NCBI RefSeq assembly: GCF_001625195.1
Contig: NC_054391.1
Location: 7,451,157-7,515,156 of the forward strand
DNA length: 64,000 bases
Source of the DNA: Drechmeria coniospora
Taxonomy: Eukaryota > Ascomycota > Sordariomycetes > Hypocreales > Ophiocordycipitaceae
Direction of reading: 5' to 3'
Shown: piece by piece, positions 11,884-24,116 of the stretch
Layout of the letters: each line of letters begins with the position of its first letter
How positions within the stretch are numbered: position 1 is the first letter of the stretch
The notes under the pieces: generated by a model
What the model was told of the DNA's origin: nothing
The model's input: the letters and a program-made list of their open reading frames with translations, nothing else
The model's database searches: none
Position numbers and translations under genes: made by a program

Positions 11884-12522
11884 TCATCTTGCATCAACCG
11901 TCTCCGTGAACCTGGTCCTCCTAGCCTCTGAGCTATCATGCTCGAGCTTGCTCCTTTCCGCGGCGGCCGCCGCCTTGGCCCTCCGCTTCCTCGCCCTCTT
12001 CACCTCAATCTCCACGGCCAGCAATTCGGCCTCGATGGAAGCCAGTCGCGGCAGGACGCGTTCCACGGCCTCAATCGACAGGCTCTGAGCGGCGCGCAGC
12101 GGCTGCGGGACAAGGACGCCGAACCAGCGGAGGGGATCTTGGGACCCGGGCGGCGGCTGCTTTGGCGTCGTATCATCGTCCGACTCTTCAGGTCTTGAAT
12201 CATCAATTTCTGCCGCCTCTGATTTGTGTTCGAGCCCAGGCGTCTTCTCGCATTCGGGCTGTGAAGCAGGCAGCTCAACCGAGAAGCTCGTTGGGCCATG
12301 ATCGCCCGCTTGGATCCTCAGAACTCTCTGCGCCTGCATCCGTGCGTCGTATTGATCCATCCCATACCTCAGCCCTCTTTCTGCCGAGAAGTTTGCCCGC
12401 GCGAGTTGCTGGAACACAGCAGCCTGGAGCCCTTGCAGCTCTTGCCGCAGGTGGGTATACTCGTCGAGAAGCTTCAGGTAGCGACGGAGGAGCTCGTCGA
12501 TGGTGTGCTGCTCGCCCGACAT
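11884..12522 (-). CDS. VMA22: Vma22/CCDC115-like V-ATPase assembly factor
   Basis: Probable ER-associated factor needed to assemble the Vo sector of the vacuolar H+-ATPase. Single exon of 212 residues from the ATG at 12522 (MSGEQHTIDELL). An upstream in-frame Met at 12600 would add a non-conserved extension and is less likely. Residues 5-45 form an amphipathic coiled coil. The middle is acidic and Pro-rich. The diagnostic family block DPLRWFGVLVPQPLRAAQ follows, leading into a second helix (AVERVLPRLASIEAELLAVE) and a strongly basic KRARKRRAKAAAAAE stretch. No membrane span is visible, fitting a soluble chaperone. Family call rests on the WFG-VP-LR-AQ block and two-helix layout; function is by homology. 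Confidence 0.8.
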   Translation of the reverse strand: MSGEQHTIDELLRRYLKLLDEYTHLRQELQGLQAAVFQQLARANFSAERGLRYGMDQYDARMQAQRVLRIQAGDHGPTSFSVELPASQPECEKTPGLEHKSEAAEIDDSRPEESDDDTTPKQPPPGSQDPLRWFGVLVPQPLRAAQSLSIEAVERVLPRLASIEAELLAVEIEVKRARKRRAKAAAAAERSKLEHDSSEARRTRFTETVDAR

Positions 12523-15500
12523 TGTACAGGGCGATGGCGGATGTCGAGCTGAGAAGGAGTTTGAAGATTCAAGTCGAGTATCGAGCTCTGCTAGCTGCAC
12601 AAGACATCTAAAATTGTGGTTGTTGTGTCCTGTGTCTTGGGGTGGCGCGTAGCAAGTGCAAGATCCTTACTTTAGCGGTGGACGTGTCGCCAGTGTGCCC
12701 CTGGCATCCATGGCGCACATTTTACAGCAAGCGCAAGCATTACTGCAAGCACAGTCCTCAGCCTCGAAGAACTATGGCTCCGTACTCGTGTCCCACTACA
12801 GTACTCCGTAATTACTAGGTTAGTACTCCGTACGGAGCGCGGAGTACAAGTAATTAGGTATTACGAGGTACTGTATGTACTGTACTAGGTACGTAAGTAG
12901 TTGTAAGTATTGCTGAATGGGCACAGGGCACTGCTGGCTGCACATGCACTTGTACCTACTGTACTATTTGGACTGTAGGTACTGAGGACGGAGCACTGGG
13001 TCCCAACTTGTATGCACCTGAGTAATTTCAGGTACGAAGTACGTCCACTTTCAAATTGGTATGAATCATAAATCCTACTGAAAAATAAAGTGCATCAGGG
13101 CATGCTAGGAGCTCGGTGATAAATTACTATCCTTTTGGAATTCCTCATCGTGTGATTTGTGCAAGTACTTCTAGATCTGGCTACATGTCTGTGTTTATGT
13201 ACAGAATATAATGACTCCGTACACGGTAATTACTTGTAGATTTTTACAGCTTTCTGTCAGCCAGGGTATGTGCGCTTGTTTTTGTACTAATGCATGTGCA
13301 GTGAAGCAACATGGAGTTGGAAGAAAAGCTTCGTCGTCCAAGAGTTCCCCTGGTGTAGGCCGGCAGCCCAATGTGCCACTCTGCGTCATCTCCGCGTCGA
13401 ATCCGCAGCATGGCAGCAATCAGCATCATCTGAGAAGTGTCTTCTTGATGATGTGCCCTCGCTTGGGAACGGGCGTCAGGAGGGACAATTCAACAGGAGC
13501 CTTGACAGGTAAGGCCCGGGCTGAACTACGACGAATGTCTCGTTTCTCCATCGAGTGGCCATCTGCGTCCCCGCTGTATATGGTTCTCCGGTTTCAACCT
13601 CCGACTTTATACACTTCACGGCAGACATGGTCTCGGTGGCCACCAGTTGCCGCGCGATTTACTTGGGGACGAAATCATGTCTTCGGTCGACTGTTAATCC
13701 ATTCGGATGCTGCGTCCTCGCAACAACTCGGATTTGGACGCATTGTGTCGTGTGTGGTGAGGGTAGAGAACGTCCCAGCAGGGTACGATGATACAAACTT
13801 GCACTTACCACGTCCAACTACTATGGCTGGCTGCGAAGGTAGCGAGTGGTATCAGCCGAACCGAATGCTGTTTGGAGATGGGACCCGGATTTCGAAACCC
13901 GGGACTCGGAACTCGGACCCCGGACGACTAGCCTCGCTCTTGTCCGGCTGGGCCGGGCTGGGTGGGTCTCGTCAACAGAAGGACCCCCGACCAGAACTTG
14001 GGCGGCCGAATCTCGCACATGCGAGTGCTCGAAACGACGGGATGATGCCGCATTAAATCGCTTGTGCTGTCGCCGTTGCTGAGACTGTGGGTGGTCAACC
14101 AGAGTCGAGCCTCTCGCTGCTCGGTTTCTCGGATGCTCGAAGCTGCTGCCGTAGCGACGAAGAATGGCTTGTAGGACGTACTGGTTTTTTCCACTTTTAA
14201 TGCAAGGATGAGTGACTGGACAGCACCCTTTCCCGCTTTGACGCACACATATACCTCAGCTGCTACGTGCAGACGGAGACGAGGTGCATGTCGATTTCAG
14301 GCAACCTTCGCTGTTGCCCGATACCAAGTCCGTGGGACGACGGTCAAGGTTTTAAACTTGTAAATGCCGAACACATGTTCTGTTTCGGACAGTCGTACAG
14401 AAGCCAGATTGTTGCTTTTTGGTTGACGATACCTGCCATCTAGCGTCGGATGACGGCAGGGACAGTGCAGATTGCTGGGGGGGAGGGGATTCTCTATCAC
14501 GGTGCTGCCTTTCTCGTCTGTGGAACTGTTCCAGCTTCGGGTGCGGATCAGGCGTGATCGCAATTTGTTCTTTTGCGTTGGTGCGTGAGCGGCTTCGAGT
14601 GTGTCGAGGCGAGGCGATATCTGACGGGACGATGGAGGAGCCGACGAGACGAAGCAGGGTCGCCGCAAACCAGATCTAGCAAGCGCAGGCCGAGCGGTTG
14701 GCGATGCGGCTGGCCGTGTCTTGTCTGGGCTTTCGATGATTCAAGAGGACGATCGGAGGCGCCTCCTGCCAGTGTGCCCACCAAGAGAGCAGGCGGCCAT
14801 GACTGGTATCCCTGCAACGGCAAGTTTTCATGCCGGCCTGCATGCTGGTCAACACACTGTCGAGTTGTTTCGTCAGCGGCCATGGTTCCTCCTCGCTCCC
14901 CTTCCCGACAGAGACGATGGTCCTGTCGGATAGACTGGTTCGGGCCTAGAGGACGTTTGATCGGCAACTTGCGCAGAGCAAGGCCCCTGTTTCATCGAGT
15001 CGTTTGCTGCCCTTGCGAAACTTGCAGGCCGTTGAACCCTTGTGTGGGTGGCAAGGAAGACGACCGGACCGACTCATCGACCTGTGTGGTTCCTCACAGT
15101 GGCCGCCAGTGCTCGTACAGTACGGTTCCCGTCACGTCTGTGTGAGCATGCGGATGCTCTTTCTCGGGTACGCAAGTATGTAAATGCGCTCATGCATGGG
15201 CAAGCGCGGCCCACATTACACCACACGTCAGCACGCGTACGGTGTGCACGCTCTGAGCAACCAGAATCAGGAAGTAAGGCATGGCCTTGGCGGTGATGTC
15301 TTGATGGTCGTTTGGAGCCGCGAATTAGAAAGGCAGCTAGGTGGCCAGTGTTTGGCGGATGGTGGGCGTCGTGCCCTGGTCCAGCCTTGCTGGGCGGGGA
15401 ATATAGATGGAGTTTCCTACATAAATCATACTATATCATTCACGCTCACTCGCGTGAGTGTTTAAAAATGCCAGATGGCGGTACAATAACAAGTACGAAC

Positions 15501-17538
15501 TTTACTACCAGAGGCATGATATCTCCCTCCGAGTTTCGTTCGCATTCTTCGTCTTGGCTTGTTCCGATGGCAGCGGCTACCCTAGACTGAGCTTGACACG
15601 AATACGATCATGCCTATGGCGTACCATGGGCAGGTTGTTGTTAGGGAGTGCCGGACGGTTAGGGGGCTCGTATGGCATTTTACTCATTTATTTGGACAAG
15701 GCGGCATCGTTCCCGCGTTCGTGTTCCAGGCCGTTCTCTTTCAATAGCGCCTCCATGTGACATGGCGAGTATGTCGACGGTGGGACATGCCAGATTACGA
15801 CATGCCCAGGGCGGCTTGAGCGATACTGATGGAAGATAACAGAACAAAGGTTGGAAGGTGGATTGCATCCCACAAGTATGCATGTACAGGTTGAGCAAAT
15901 GTTTGTCCTCGCCTTGCAGACCTCGCATCGCATGTGCTCTGCAGACCTCACACATGCGCTGGGGAAGAACAGTACGGAGCATTCCATTTCACTCTATTAA
16001 GTACTCGCGGGTAATACTTGTAACTACTAGGTACTTACTACCATGACTGGTGCCTACCTAGTAGTACTTAATTACAGGTACATGAAGTATAAATACTGAG
16101 TACTAGGTTACTCACCACTGCGCCGACCACCCACCAACTTACCTATAGTGACAAGCTACAACGAACCACCACCATATTTGTTGGTGCCTGCCGCTGCTAC
16201 TGCACATGCAGGCACAAAGTAATACTCGCGTACTCGCACCAAAGTGAAGCGCCTTTCCGCGGGACCTGCTAATAGCTGCAAGTCTCTCGTTGGATGGTGC
16301 TTTGTGAGGCAGGTTGGCACTCTTGATTCTACATTGCTTGCGAATACGTGTGCATGGGAGTTAGTAGCTACTTGCCTTTTGCGTACTCGCTCACCGTACG
16401 CGTGCAGAGTGCATGCGCATGGCACGCGAGGAAGAGCAGTTTGGTGCAGCAAAACCGTGGTCTGGTGATACTGTACTGGGTGGATGGTGGATATTGCCTG
16501 ACATGCGCCGGGGCAGCACCTGCGATCTCACCCCTCGACTCGCCAGTCCAACGCGATTCTCGTCACTGCCGTTCTACAGTACGGCCATGCTTGCGCTCCT
16601 AGGTGCCACCGGACACGCCAAGGTCGGGTAATTGCATGAAAAGGGCCAGCTGTTGCTCAATCGCCATGGTGTTCCAGCCGAACTTGGCGCGAACTCGGCC
16701 CAGTACCCACGGAGCACTGGTACTCCATGCATTGCCGTCCGTACTTGGGGGTGTTGGTAGTGTGTGCGCGCCCTGCTCGAACTGTCAGCCAGGTGCAGCG
16801 ATAATTAAAGTACTGTACCCTCGTTACCATGAGGTACTGTACAGGTAGGCAGGTTAAATAGTACCCCAGCATTATATTACTTGTACAAGTACTCCGTACT
16901 CCAGGCCCAATATCCGGACGTGCTTGAGATGCAGTGGCATCTTAGCAGTGCTAGGAAGGTTAGCAGGTACAAGTACCAGGGCGCTGGGGCCTTGAAAGGA
17001 TTTAGGCACCTATGGTCTATGTACTGGAGTAACGTACCCTTGGTACCGGGCAAGGCCCATCGGCGGCGCTGCCAGGTACTCAGGTACGGCGGGACGCGTG
17101 GTTCGGTACCCCACGTCGTACAACGCTCCGCTTCGTCGGTACAAGAAAATGATAGGTGGGTACTTTTGTCTCGGTAGGTCCTTGGCTTTGTTTCGCTCGC
17201 CTTTTTGTCGCAGCAAACGAGACCTTGGGGCCTTCGGACCAGCCGCCGACATCCACCAACCTGGCGTGTGATTGTCCCGCCGCTCCCATTCGTACCAACC
17301 CTTTGTCCTCCCATCCATCATCCACCGTCGCCAATTTCCATCCTCCATCACCACCACCGCAGCCCATCGCCGCCCCTCTACTCCTCCCTCCTCCCGCATC
17401 GCCGTCTCCCGTCTCCTACCTGCCCCGCGTCCGTCTTCTTCCCCCAGCGGAACGTGCTGCGATAACGGCATCCGCGCCTCGAGCCTCCACGTCTGGACAG
17501 TTCGGCCCCTGTCGCGGCGCTCGCACCCCAACGCAACA
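12523..17538. other. Five-kilobase gene-poor divergent interval
   Basis: No supported gene between the Vma22-like gene and cdc42. GTAC clusters occur at about 12780-13050 (including CTCCGTACGGAG at 12826-12837), 15970-16110 and 16810-17110. The central part, 13200-15700, is more GC-balanced and shows several ORFs of 70-281 codons on both strands; none has a recognisable domain, so I treat them as chance. The last 250 bases before cdc42 are strongly C/T-rich, as expected of a fungal core promoter and leader. Confidence 0.55.
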
Positions 17539-18537
<999 letters not shown>

Positions 18538-19958
18538 AGGGCCGCGAGGGGAGACAAAGGGAAGAAGACGGGAACCAAGAAGGAGAGGAGGAAGAAATGA
18601 TGCCGGCACGCAGCGTCATCACCCTGGGTACCATTTGGCTCTGCTGTGGCCAGGACTGGGGACGGGGTCACCAAGGCGGGGCGCTGCGAGGGGGCGAAGG
18701 TAACTCCCGGAGCAGGACGTCGATGGAGAGACCGGGTAGTGGATGATGACCATGGCAAACTTGAAGAAGCGGCTGGACTATTGTCGGGAACATTCTTTTC
18801 CCCCTCCTCCTCGGTCGCAACCCCGGACCTCGGACCCGGACTCTGAGGCCGGGGCCAGGCGACGCGAGGGCTTTGGTGCCTGCAGCATGCATGTGGTCTG
18901 TCGATGCAATGGCCCTCGTGCCGTGGAGGAAAGAAGGGTCTCGCCCTTGTCTCATGGCCATGCCAGCTGTTGTCCTGGTGCGTGAGCGCAGGAGCCGCGT
19001 GCGGATGGCGGTGCTGACCTCTCTTGTTGTTTCTTATATTCTTGATTTTGGGCCGAGAGACTTATACACTCTTCGATAGGACAGTTTGGCGATTGGAGTG
19101 CAATTTCACACCCACGGTTTCTACCAATCCTCGACCGACCCTGAGCCTGCGCTTCCCCCGCACCCTGTCTGGTTTGCTGTGCCTTGTAGCCAGGTCTCGA
19201 CCATGTTTGGCGGCGGCTTTGCCACGAAATGTCCTTTTGCAGCGGAATTGGTCGAGTCTGCGCCCTTCCGAGGAAATGAGAGAATTCCCAGGCTGGATTA
19301 CAGTACGACTTGGTAGCACCTAGCTAGGTACAGTGTAAGGTCGAACAAGTACTCCATACTTATAGGTAAGTTGGGTGTAATTACGTCCAACCCGCACTAT
19401 TGGGCCGATCACTTTTACTGTACTCCGTACTAGGGCACCTGTAAACTGGCTGGCTCTCAATTGGCACCGCAGAACGATGCTCTGTAGGGAGCACTCGCGG
19501 TATTATTACCTACCTCCTTGGTACTTGCATTGGTACTATTTACCTCATAATGCCGAGGTACTGGGAAAGTGTTGCAAGCATTATTTCCGAACACTATGTT
19601 AGTAATTACTGCATGCGCGGGTACTGAAAGCAGCAATGGTCATTCATACTAAGTAGTAGGTAGGTACCTGGTACTGTACTAGGAGACCTGCTGGACGTGT
19701 CAGCGGTGAGCGTCACTGGGCTTCTTGGGGAGGGACTTGGGACGATCTCTCTCCAATGGCATTGCCAGGATTCCAGCCAAGCAAGCCTCACCGTCATTGG
19801 AACCACGGAGCGCAAATACGTGTATTCGTGCAGGTGCAAAGACGACCCCCCCCTTTCCCCCGCCGTTCCCTTCCGCTTTGACCAGTCTCCATCACCTCGG
19901 TCAAACAAGGCGGTTGGCCATCGTACAAGTCGGACAGCAAACCGGGACGCAACGCGCG
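18538..19958. other. Intergenic: cdc42 3' end to ureohydrolase promoter
   Basis: No supported gene. The first 300 bases are purine-rich 3' flank. From about 19320 to 19690 the sequence turns AT-rich with many GTAC words, including TACTCCGTACTAGG near 19420. The ORFs around 19700-20120 are shadows of the first exon of the next gene and its leader. Confidence 0.5.
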
Positions 19959-21441
19959 ATGAGGACGACGGCAATCGTCGCGGGCTTGGCCCTCGGCGGC
20001 GGGCAGCCGACGACGGCTGGTGGACGGGAGGCAGAACTCGACGAGCTCGAGGCACGATGGGGTTCCGAGGCGAGCAGACATACACCCACATGCCTTGTGC
20101 TGCGGCCTCGACAAGCATCACGGTGGCAAGGCTGACTTGAAGCTACCCGCAGTGGGCATTCTCAGGCATCGGGACTTTTGCCCACCTCGACTACGCCAAG
20201 TGCCTCACGGACCCGTCGGTGGCATACGATATCGCCATCGTAGGGGCGCCCTTTGATACGGCCGTCACCTTCAGGCCAGGTGCGTGCCGACCCCCTGCCC
20301 GTCTGTGCATTGATACCGCCTGAACGACTGTGCTCCCTGCCAAGGTGCCTGATCCGTTCGTCACGCGGTCGGTGAGCGAGCCGGCCAAAGGCGAAGCTGA
20401 CAGGCTGCCGTCTACCGAGTACAGGTGCCCGCTTCGGCCCGCGGGCCATCCGCCAGGCTTCGTCTCGGCAGACGGCATTCCGGAGCTTCAACACACGGGC
20501 TGGTGTCAACCCGTACAGGAGCTGGGCGACGATTGTCGACTGCGGCGACATCCCGATCACGCCGTTCGACAACGACATCGCTCGTGAGCAGATGACGCAA
20601 GCGCTCACGCAGCTGGGTCGGCGGCAGACGGTGTCGGCGCTGAGTCCCAAGCCCAGACTCGTGACGCTTGGCGGCGACCACAGCCTGACGCTGCCGGCAC
20701 TGCGCGCTCTCAGGCAGGTTTACGGACGGCCGATGCGCATGCTCCACTTCGATGGTGAGTGAACCGATGCATCCACGCACATGCACATGCGCATACGGGT
20801 ACGGATCATCCGTGCTCGTACGCAAACGGAGCACGACAGGCATTGATTTCGTAGCTCATCTCGATTCGTGGAACCCCAACGCGTACCCGTCGAGTTGGGG
20901 CGTCACGCCTTTCACCCACGGCTCCATGCTCTGGATGGCCCATCAGGAGGGACTCCTCTCCAACTCATCCACCGAGGCCTCTGTCCACGCCGGCCTGCGC
21001 ACGCGGCTGTCGGGCGACGGTTGGGCCGACTACGAGGACGATTCGTCGCAGAACTGGGTTCGTTTCTCGTCCGACGACATGGACGAGATGGGAACTTCCG
21101 GTATCGTCGCCGGCATCATGAAGACGCTCGGGACCGAGGAGCCCGTCTACCTGTCGGTCGACATTGACGTGCTTGACCCGGCTTTTGCTCCCGGCACGGG
21201 GACGCCCGAGCCCGGCGGCTGGACGACGCGCGAGCTCATCCGCGTGCTCAGAGGCGTCGAGGGCTTGAATCTCGTGGGCGCCGACGTCGTCGAGGTGTCG
21301 CCTGCGTATCAGGGTCGTGGTGAGGAGACGGCCCTTGCGGCCGCTCAGGTCGTCTTCGAAATCCTGAGCTCCATGGTGAAGATGGGCGTGGCAGCCGGAA
21401 AAGACGGGGCGAATGGTGTCTCCAAAAAGGATGAGCTCTAG
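19959..21441 (+). CDS. Agmatinase-like ureohydrolase
   Basis: Binuclear-manganese ureohydrolase of the arginase/agmatinase family, expected to cleave agmatine or another guanidino compound to urea and an amine. Exons 2-4 are firm: 20153-20279, 20425-20754, 20855-21441. Exon 1 starts at 19959 and ends either at 20069 (GC donor, 384-residue protein) or at 20096 (GT donor, 393 residues). Both keep phase; the GC choice gives [17 protein letters not shown], closer to the family. Metal-binding motifs are GGDHS, DAHLDSW (split by intron 3) and [22 protein letters not shown], all with intact Asp/His ligands. The N-terminus is short and mildly hydrophobic ([11 protein letters not shown]); fungal relatives are often secreted, but the signal here is weak. 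True substrate cannot be fixed from sequence. Confidence 0.88.
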
Positions 21442-22290
21442 GCTCCGGCCACCTCGAGCGTCACCGGGAGCCCCGAAACAGAAACATGAGACCCGAGGTG
21501 CCGGGCGTTTGTTCGATGCAGGCTGGGCCACGAACAGGGCATATCAACCCCTGTGGCCTCGCCCGAAGAAGTAAGAAGGAATACTCTGTGTATGACCTCG
21601 TACGGAGTACGGAGTAGTACCAGTACAACCAAATCGTAGGAACCGGCAGCTTTGCAAACACTCAAGTGCAAATAGCCAGTAATATGGGGATTCAGCCCGG
21701 GGGAGAGAGGAGGGGGGAGGGTTGTAGGCCCATTTCGCTAGCAACGTCCGACAAAATCATCAAGTACTACATTCACTACCAAGACACTCGTAGCCTCCAT
21801 TGTTACTCTTAGGTACTGTAGGTGCCATGAGAGCTTGCAAGTACAAGTATTACAACTACGTACTAGGCACCTACTTAAGTAGTACTTAGGTACCGAGGTA
21901 CTAGGTAGCTGGCGGTAGCAATAGCAGCAATACTGTGTACCAGAAGCACCTGCATGTCCCGCGTAGGTAACATACAGTACTCTGTACATGATATAATAGC
22001 AGCACAAGTATTACTCCGACACACGCTGGTGCTAGTGTTTGGTAAAGTGCTGCACATGGAGTCGCATGTACTTGGGTACTACTGAGGTACTAGGTACCTA
22101 CGGATATTACTTTCATTCTCGGATGGAATGACTCCGACTTTTGGGGGGAAAAAGTCACTGACCAAAACGACCCCGCCATCCCACCTCAACCCATGTTCTC
22201 GCTCCCAACTTCTCTCGAGAGAGCAAAATAATTTCCATTGTACATTCGCCTTCCCACGGCCCGCACACCCCTGGCACGACACCAACCACC
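21442..22290. other. Intergenic, GTAC-word cluster before AsnRS
   Basis: No supported gene. A doubled TACGGAGTACGGAGTA lies at about 21600-21616 and dense GTAC words run from about 21780 to 22110. The last 130 bases are C/T-rich, consistent with the leader of the tRNA synthetase gene. Confidence 0.5.
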
Positions 22291-24116
22291 ATGGCGGCTA
22301 TCCAGGAGCCTGACGCAGGAGTCAAGGCCGACGAAAAATTCCACGTCGACAGCGACACCGGCGTTGACGAGCCGGCGGCGGATGGCTCCGAGGCCAAGCC
22401 CTACAAGTCGCTGGCCTTTGCCTACATCCAGAACGTGAACCGGCCGACGGCACGCTTCCTCACCCGCGCTTCCGTCACGGGCGCCATCGGCCCCGACGAG
22501 GACCCCTCGGCCCGATTGGCCTGGAAGGAGCCGGCCAAGAGCGCGGTCAAGAAGGCGCAGAGCATCCTCGAAGCCCACAAGAAGAAGCTCGTGAAGCAGG
22601 AGCAGGCCCTCGCCGCCGAGGAGTCCCGCAAGCAGCAGCGGCTGGAAAACTTGGAGGCGGCCAAGAAGATCGTCCTCAAGGAGGATGCCTCCCTCGCCAA
22701 GGCCGTCAAGATCGTCATCGGAAACAAGGATGTCGCCCTCGGCGACGGCCCGGATGCCAAGGGCGCAAGAGTCAAGGTCTCCGGCCGCATACACCGACTG
22801 AGGGCCCAGAAGCAGGCCACCTTCCTCACCATCATCGACGGCGGCGGCCATCTGCAGTGCGTCCTGCAGGCCGGCGAGCTCACCAAGACGTACGACGCCC
22901 TGACCTTTGCCCAGGGCACCTCGCTCACCCTCTACGGCGAGATGCGAAAGGTGCCCGAGGGACAGCAGGCCCCCGACAACCGTGAGCTGCACGTCGACTA
23001 CTACGAGGTCATCGGACCCTCGCCCGGCGACGAGGACGCCATCACCAACAAGGTCACCTTGGCCCAGAATCAGTGGGACGCCCAGATGCTGGACAACCGC
23101 CACCTCGTGCTGCGGGGCGACAACGCGTCGGCGCTGATGAAGCTGCGCGCCCACGTCGAGTGGGCCTTCATCAAGGCCTACCGCGAGATGAAGTTTGTCA
23201 AGGTCTCGCCCCCGGCCTTGGTGCAGACCCAGGTCGAAGGTGGCGCCACCCTCTTCCAGGTGCCGTACTACGACGAGCAGGCCTACCTGACGCAGTCGTC
23301 GCAGCTCTACCTCGAGACCGTCCTCCCGAGCCTCGGCAACGTCTATTGCATCGAGAAGTCGTTCCGTGCGGAGAAGAGCCTGACGCGTCGGCACCTGTCC
23401 GAGTACACTCACGTCGAGGCGGAGCTTGACTTTGTCCAGTTCGAGGACCTCCTGGAGCACCTCGAGGAAATCATCTGCCGCGTCATCGACACGGTCCTCG
23501 ACGACGCCGACATGGCGGCCCTCCTCCGGGAGCTCAACCCCAGCTTCAGCCGGCCGGCGCGCCCCTTCATGCGCATGACGTACGCGGCCGCCATCGACTG
23601 GCTCAACAAGCAGGACCCGCCCATCCCCAACGAGGAGGGCAACCCGCACGTCTTCGGCGACGACATCGCCGAGGCGGCCGAGCGAAAGATGACGGACGCC
23701 ATCAACCGCCCCATCTTCCTCACCCATTTCCCCGTCGAGATCAAGGCCTTTTATATGAAGAAGGATCCCAGCGACGTGCGCGTCACCGAGAGCGTCGACT
23801 GTCTCATGCCCGGCGTCGGCGAGATTGTTGGTGGCTCGATGAGAATGGAGGGCTACGAGGAGCTGCTCGCCGCCTACGACAAGCAGGGCATCCCGGCCAA
23901 GGACTACTATTGGTACACGGACCAGCGCAAGTGAGTGCGACGGCAAACCTTGATCGTATCAACCGAACAGAGGCTGACTAGCTCGCCAGGTACGGCACCT
24001 CACCACACGGCGGGTACGGCCTAGGCCTGGAGCGATTCCTGGCCTGGATGGCCAACCAGCACACGGTGCGAACGACGTGCTTGTACCCACGCTTCATGGG
24101 CCGTTGCAAACCCTAG
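22291..24116 (+). CDS. DED81: Asparaginyl-tRNA synthetase, cytosolic
   Basis: Class IIb aminoacyl-tRNA synthetase charging tRNA-Asn. Two exons, 22291-23930 and 23990-24116, form 588 residues, the usual length. Layout: a fungal N-terminal extension with a Lys/Glu-rich coiled coil (about residues 90-130); the OB-fold anticodon domain ([23 protein letters not shown]); then the class II catalytic core with motif 2 around [21 protein letters not shown] and motif 3 [12 protein letters not shown], the latter in exon 2 after the intron. EFGD-type residues and HFP are in place, and AsnRS is favoured over AspRS by the GEIVGGSMR context and [14 protein letters not shown] 22291 has a good CACC ATGG context. 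Strong GC3 bias produces a 586-codon antisense ORF that is not a gene. Confidence 0.96.

Noticed and set aside
13211..14056. 281-codon plus-strand ORF in the 5 kb gap
   Set aside because: No domain, signal or coiled coil; begins in a GTAC cluster and overlaps other frames of similar length. Possibly chance, though a lineage-specific gene cannot be ruled out without transcripts.
22186..23946. 586-codon ORF on the minus strand opposite Asn-tRNA synthetase
   Set aside because: Valine/leucine/glycine/aspartate-heavy antisense translation of a GC3-biased gene; it has no domain and the plus-strand protein is complete.
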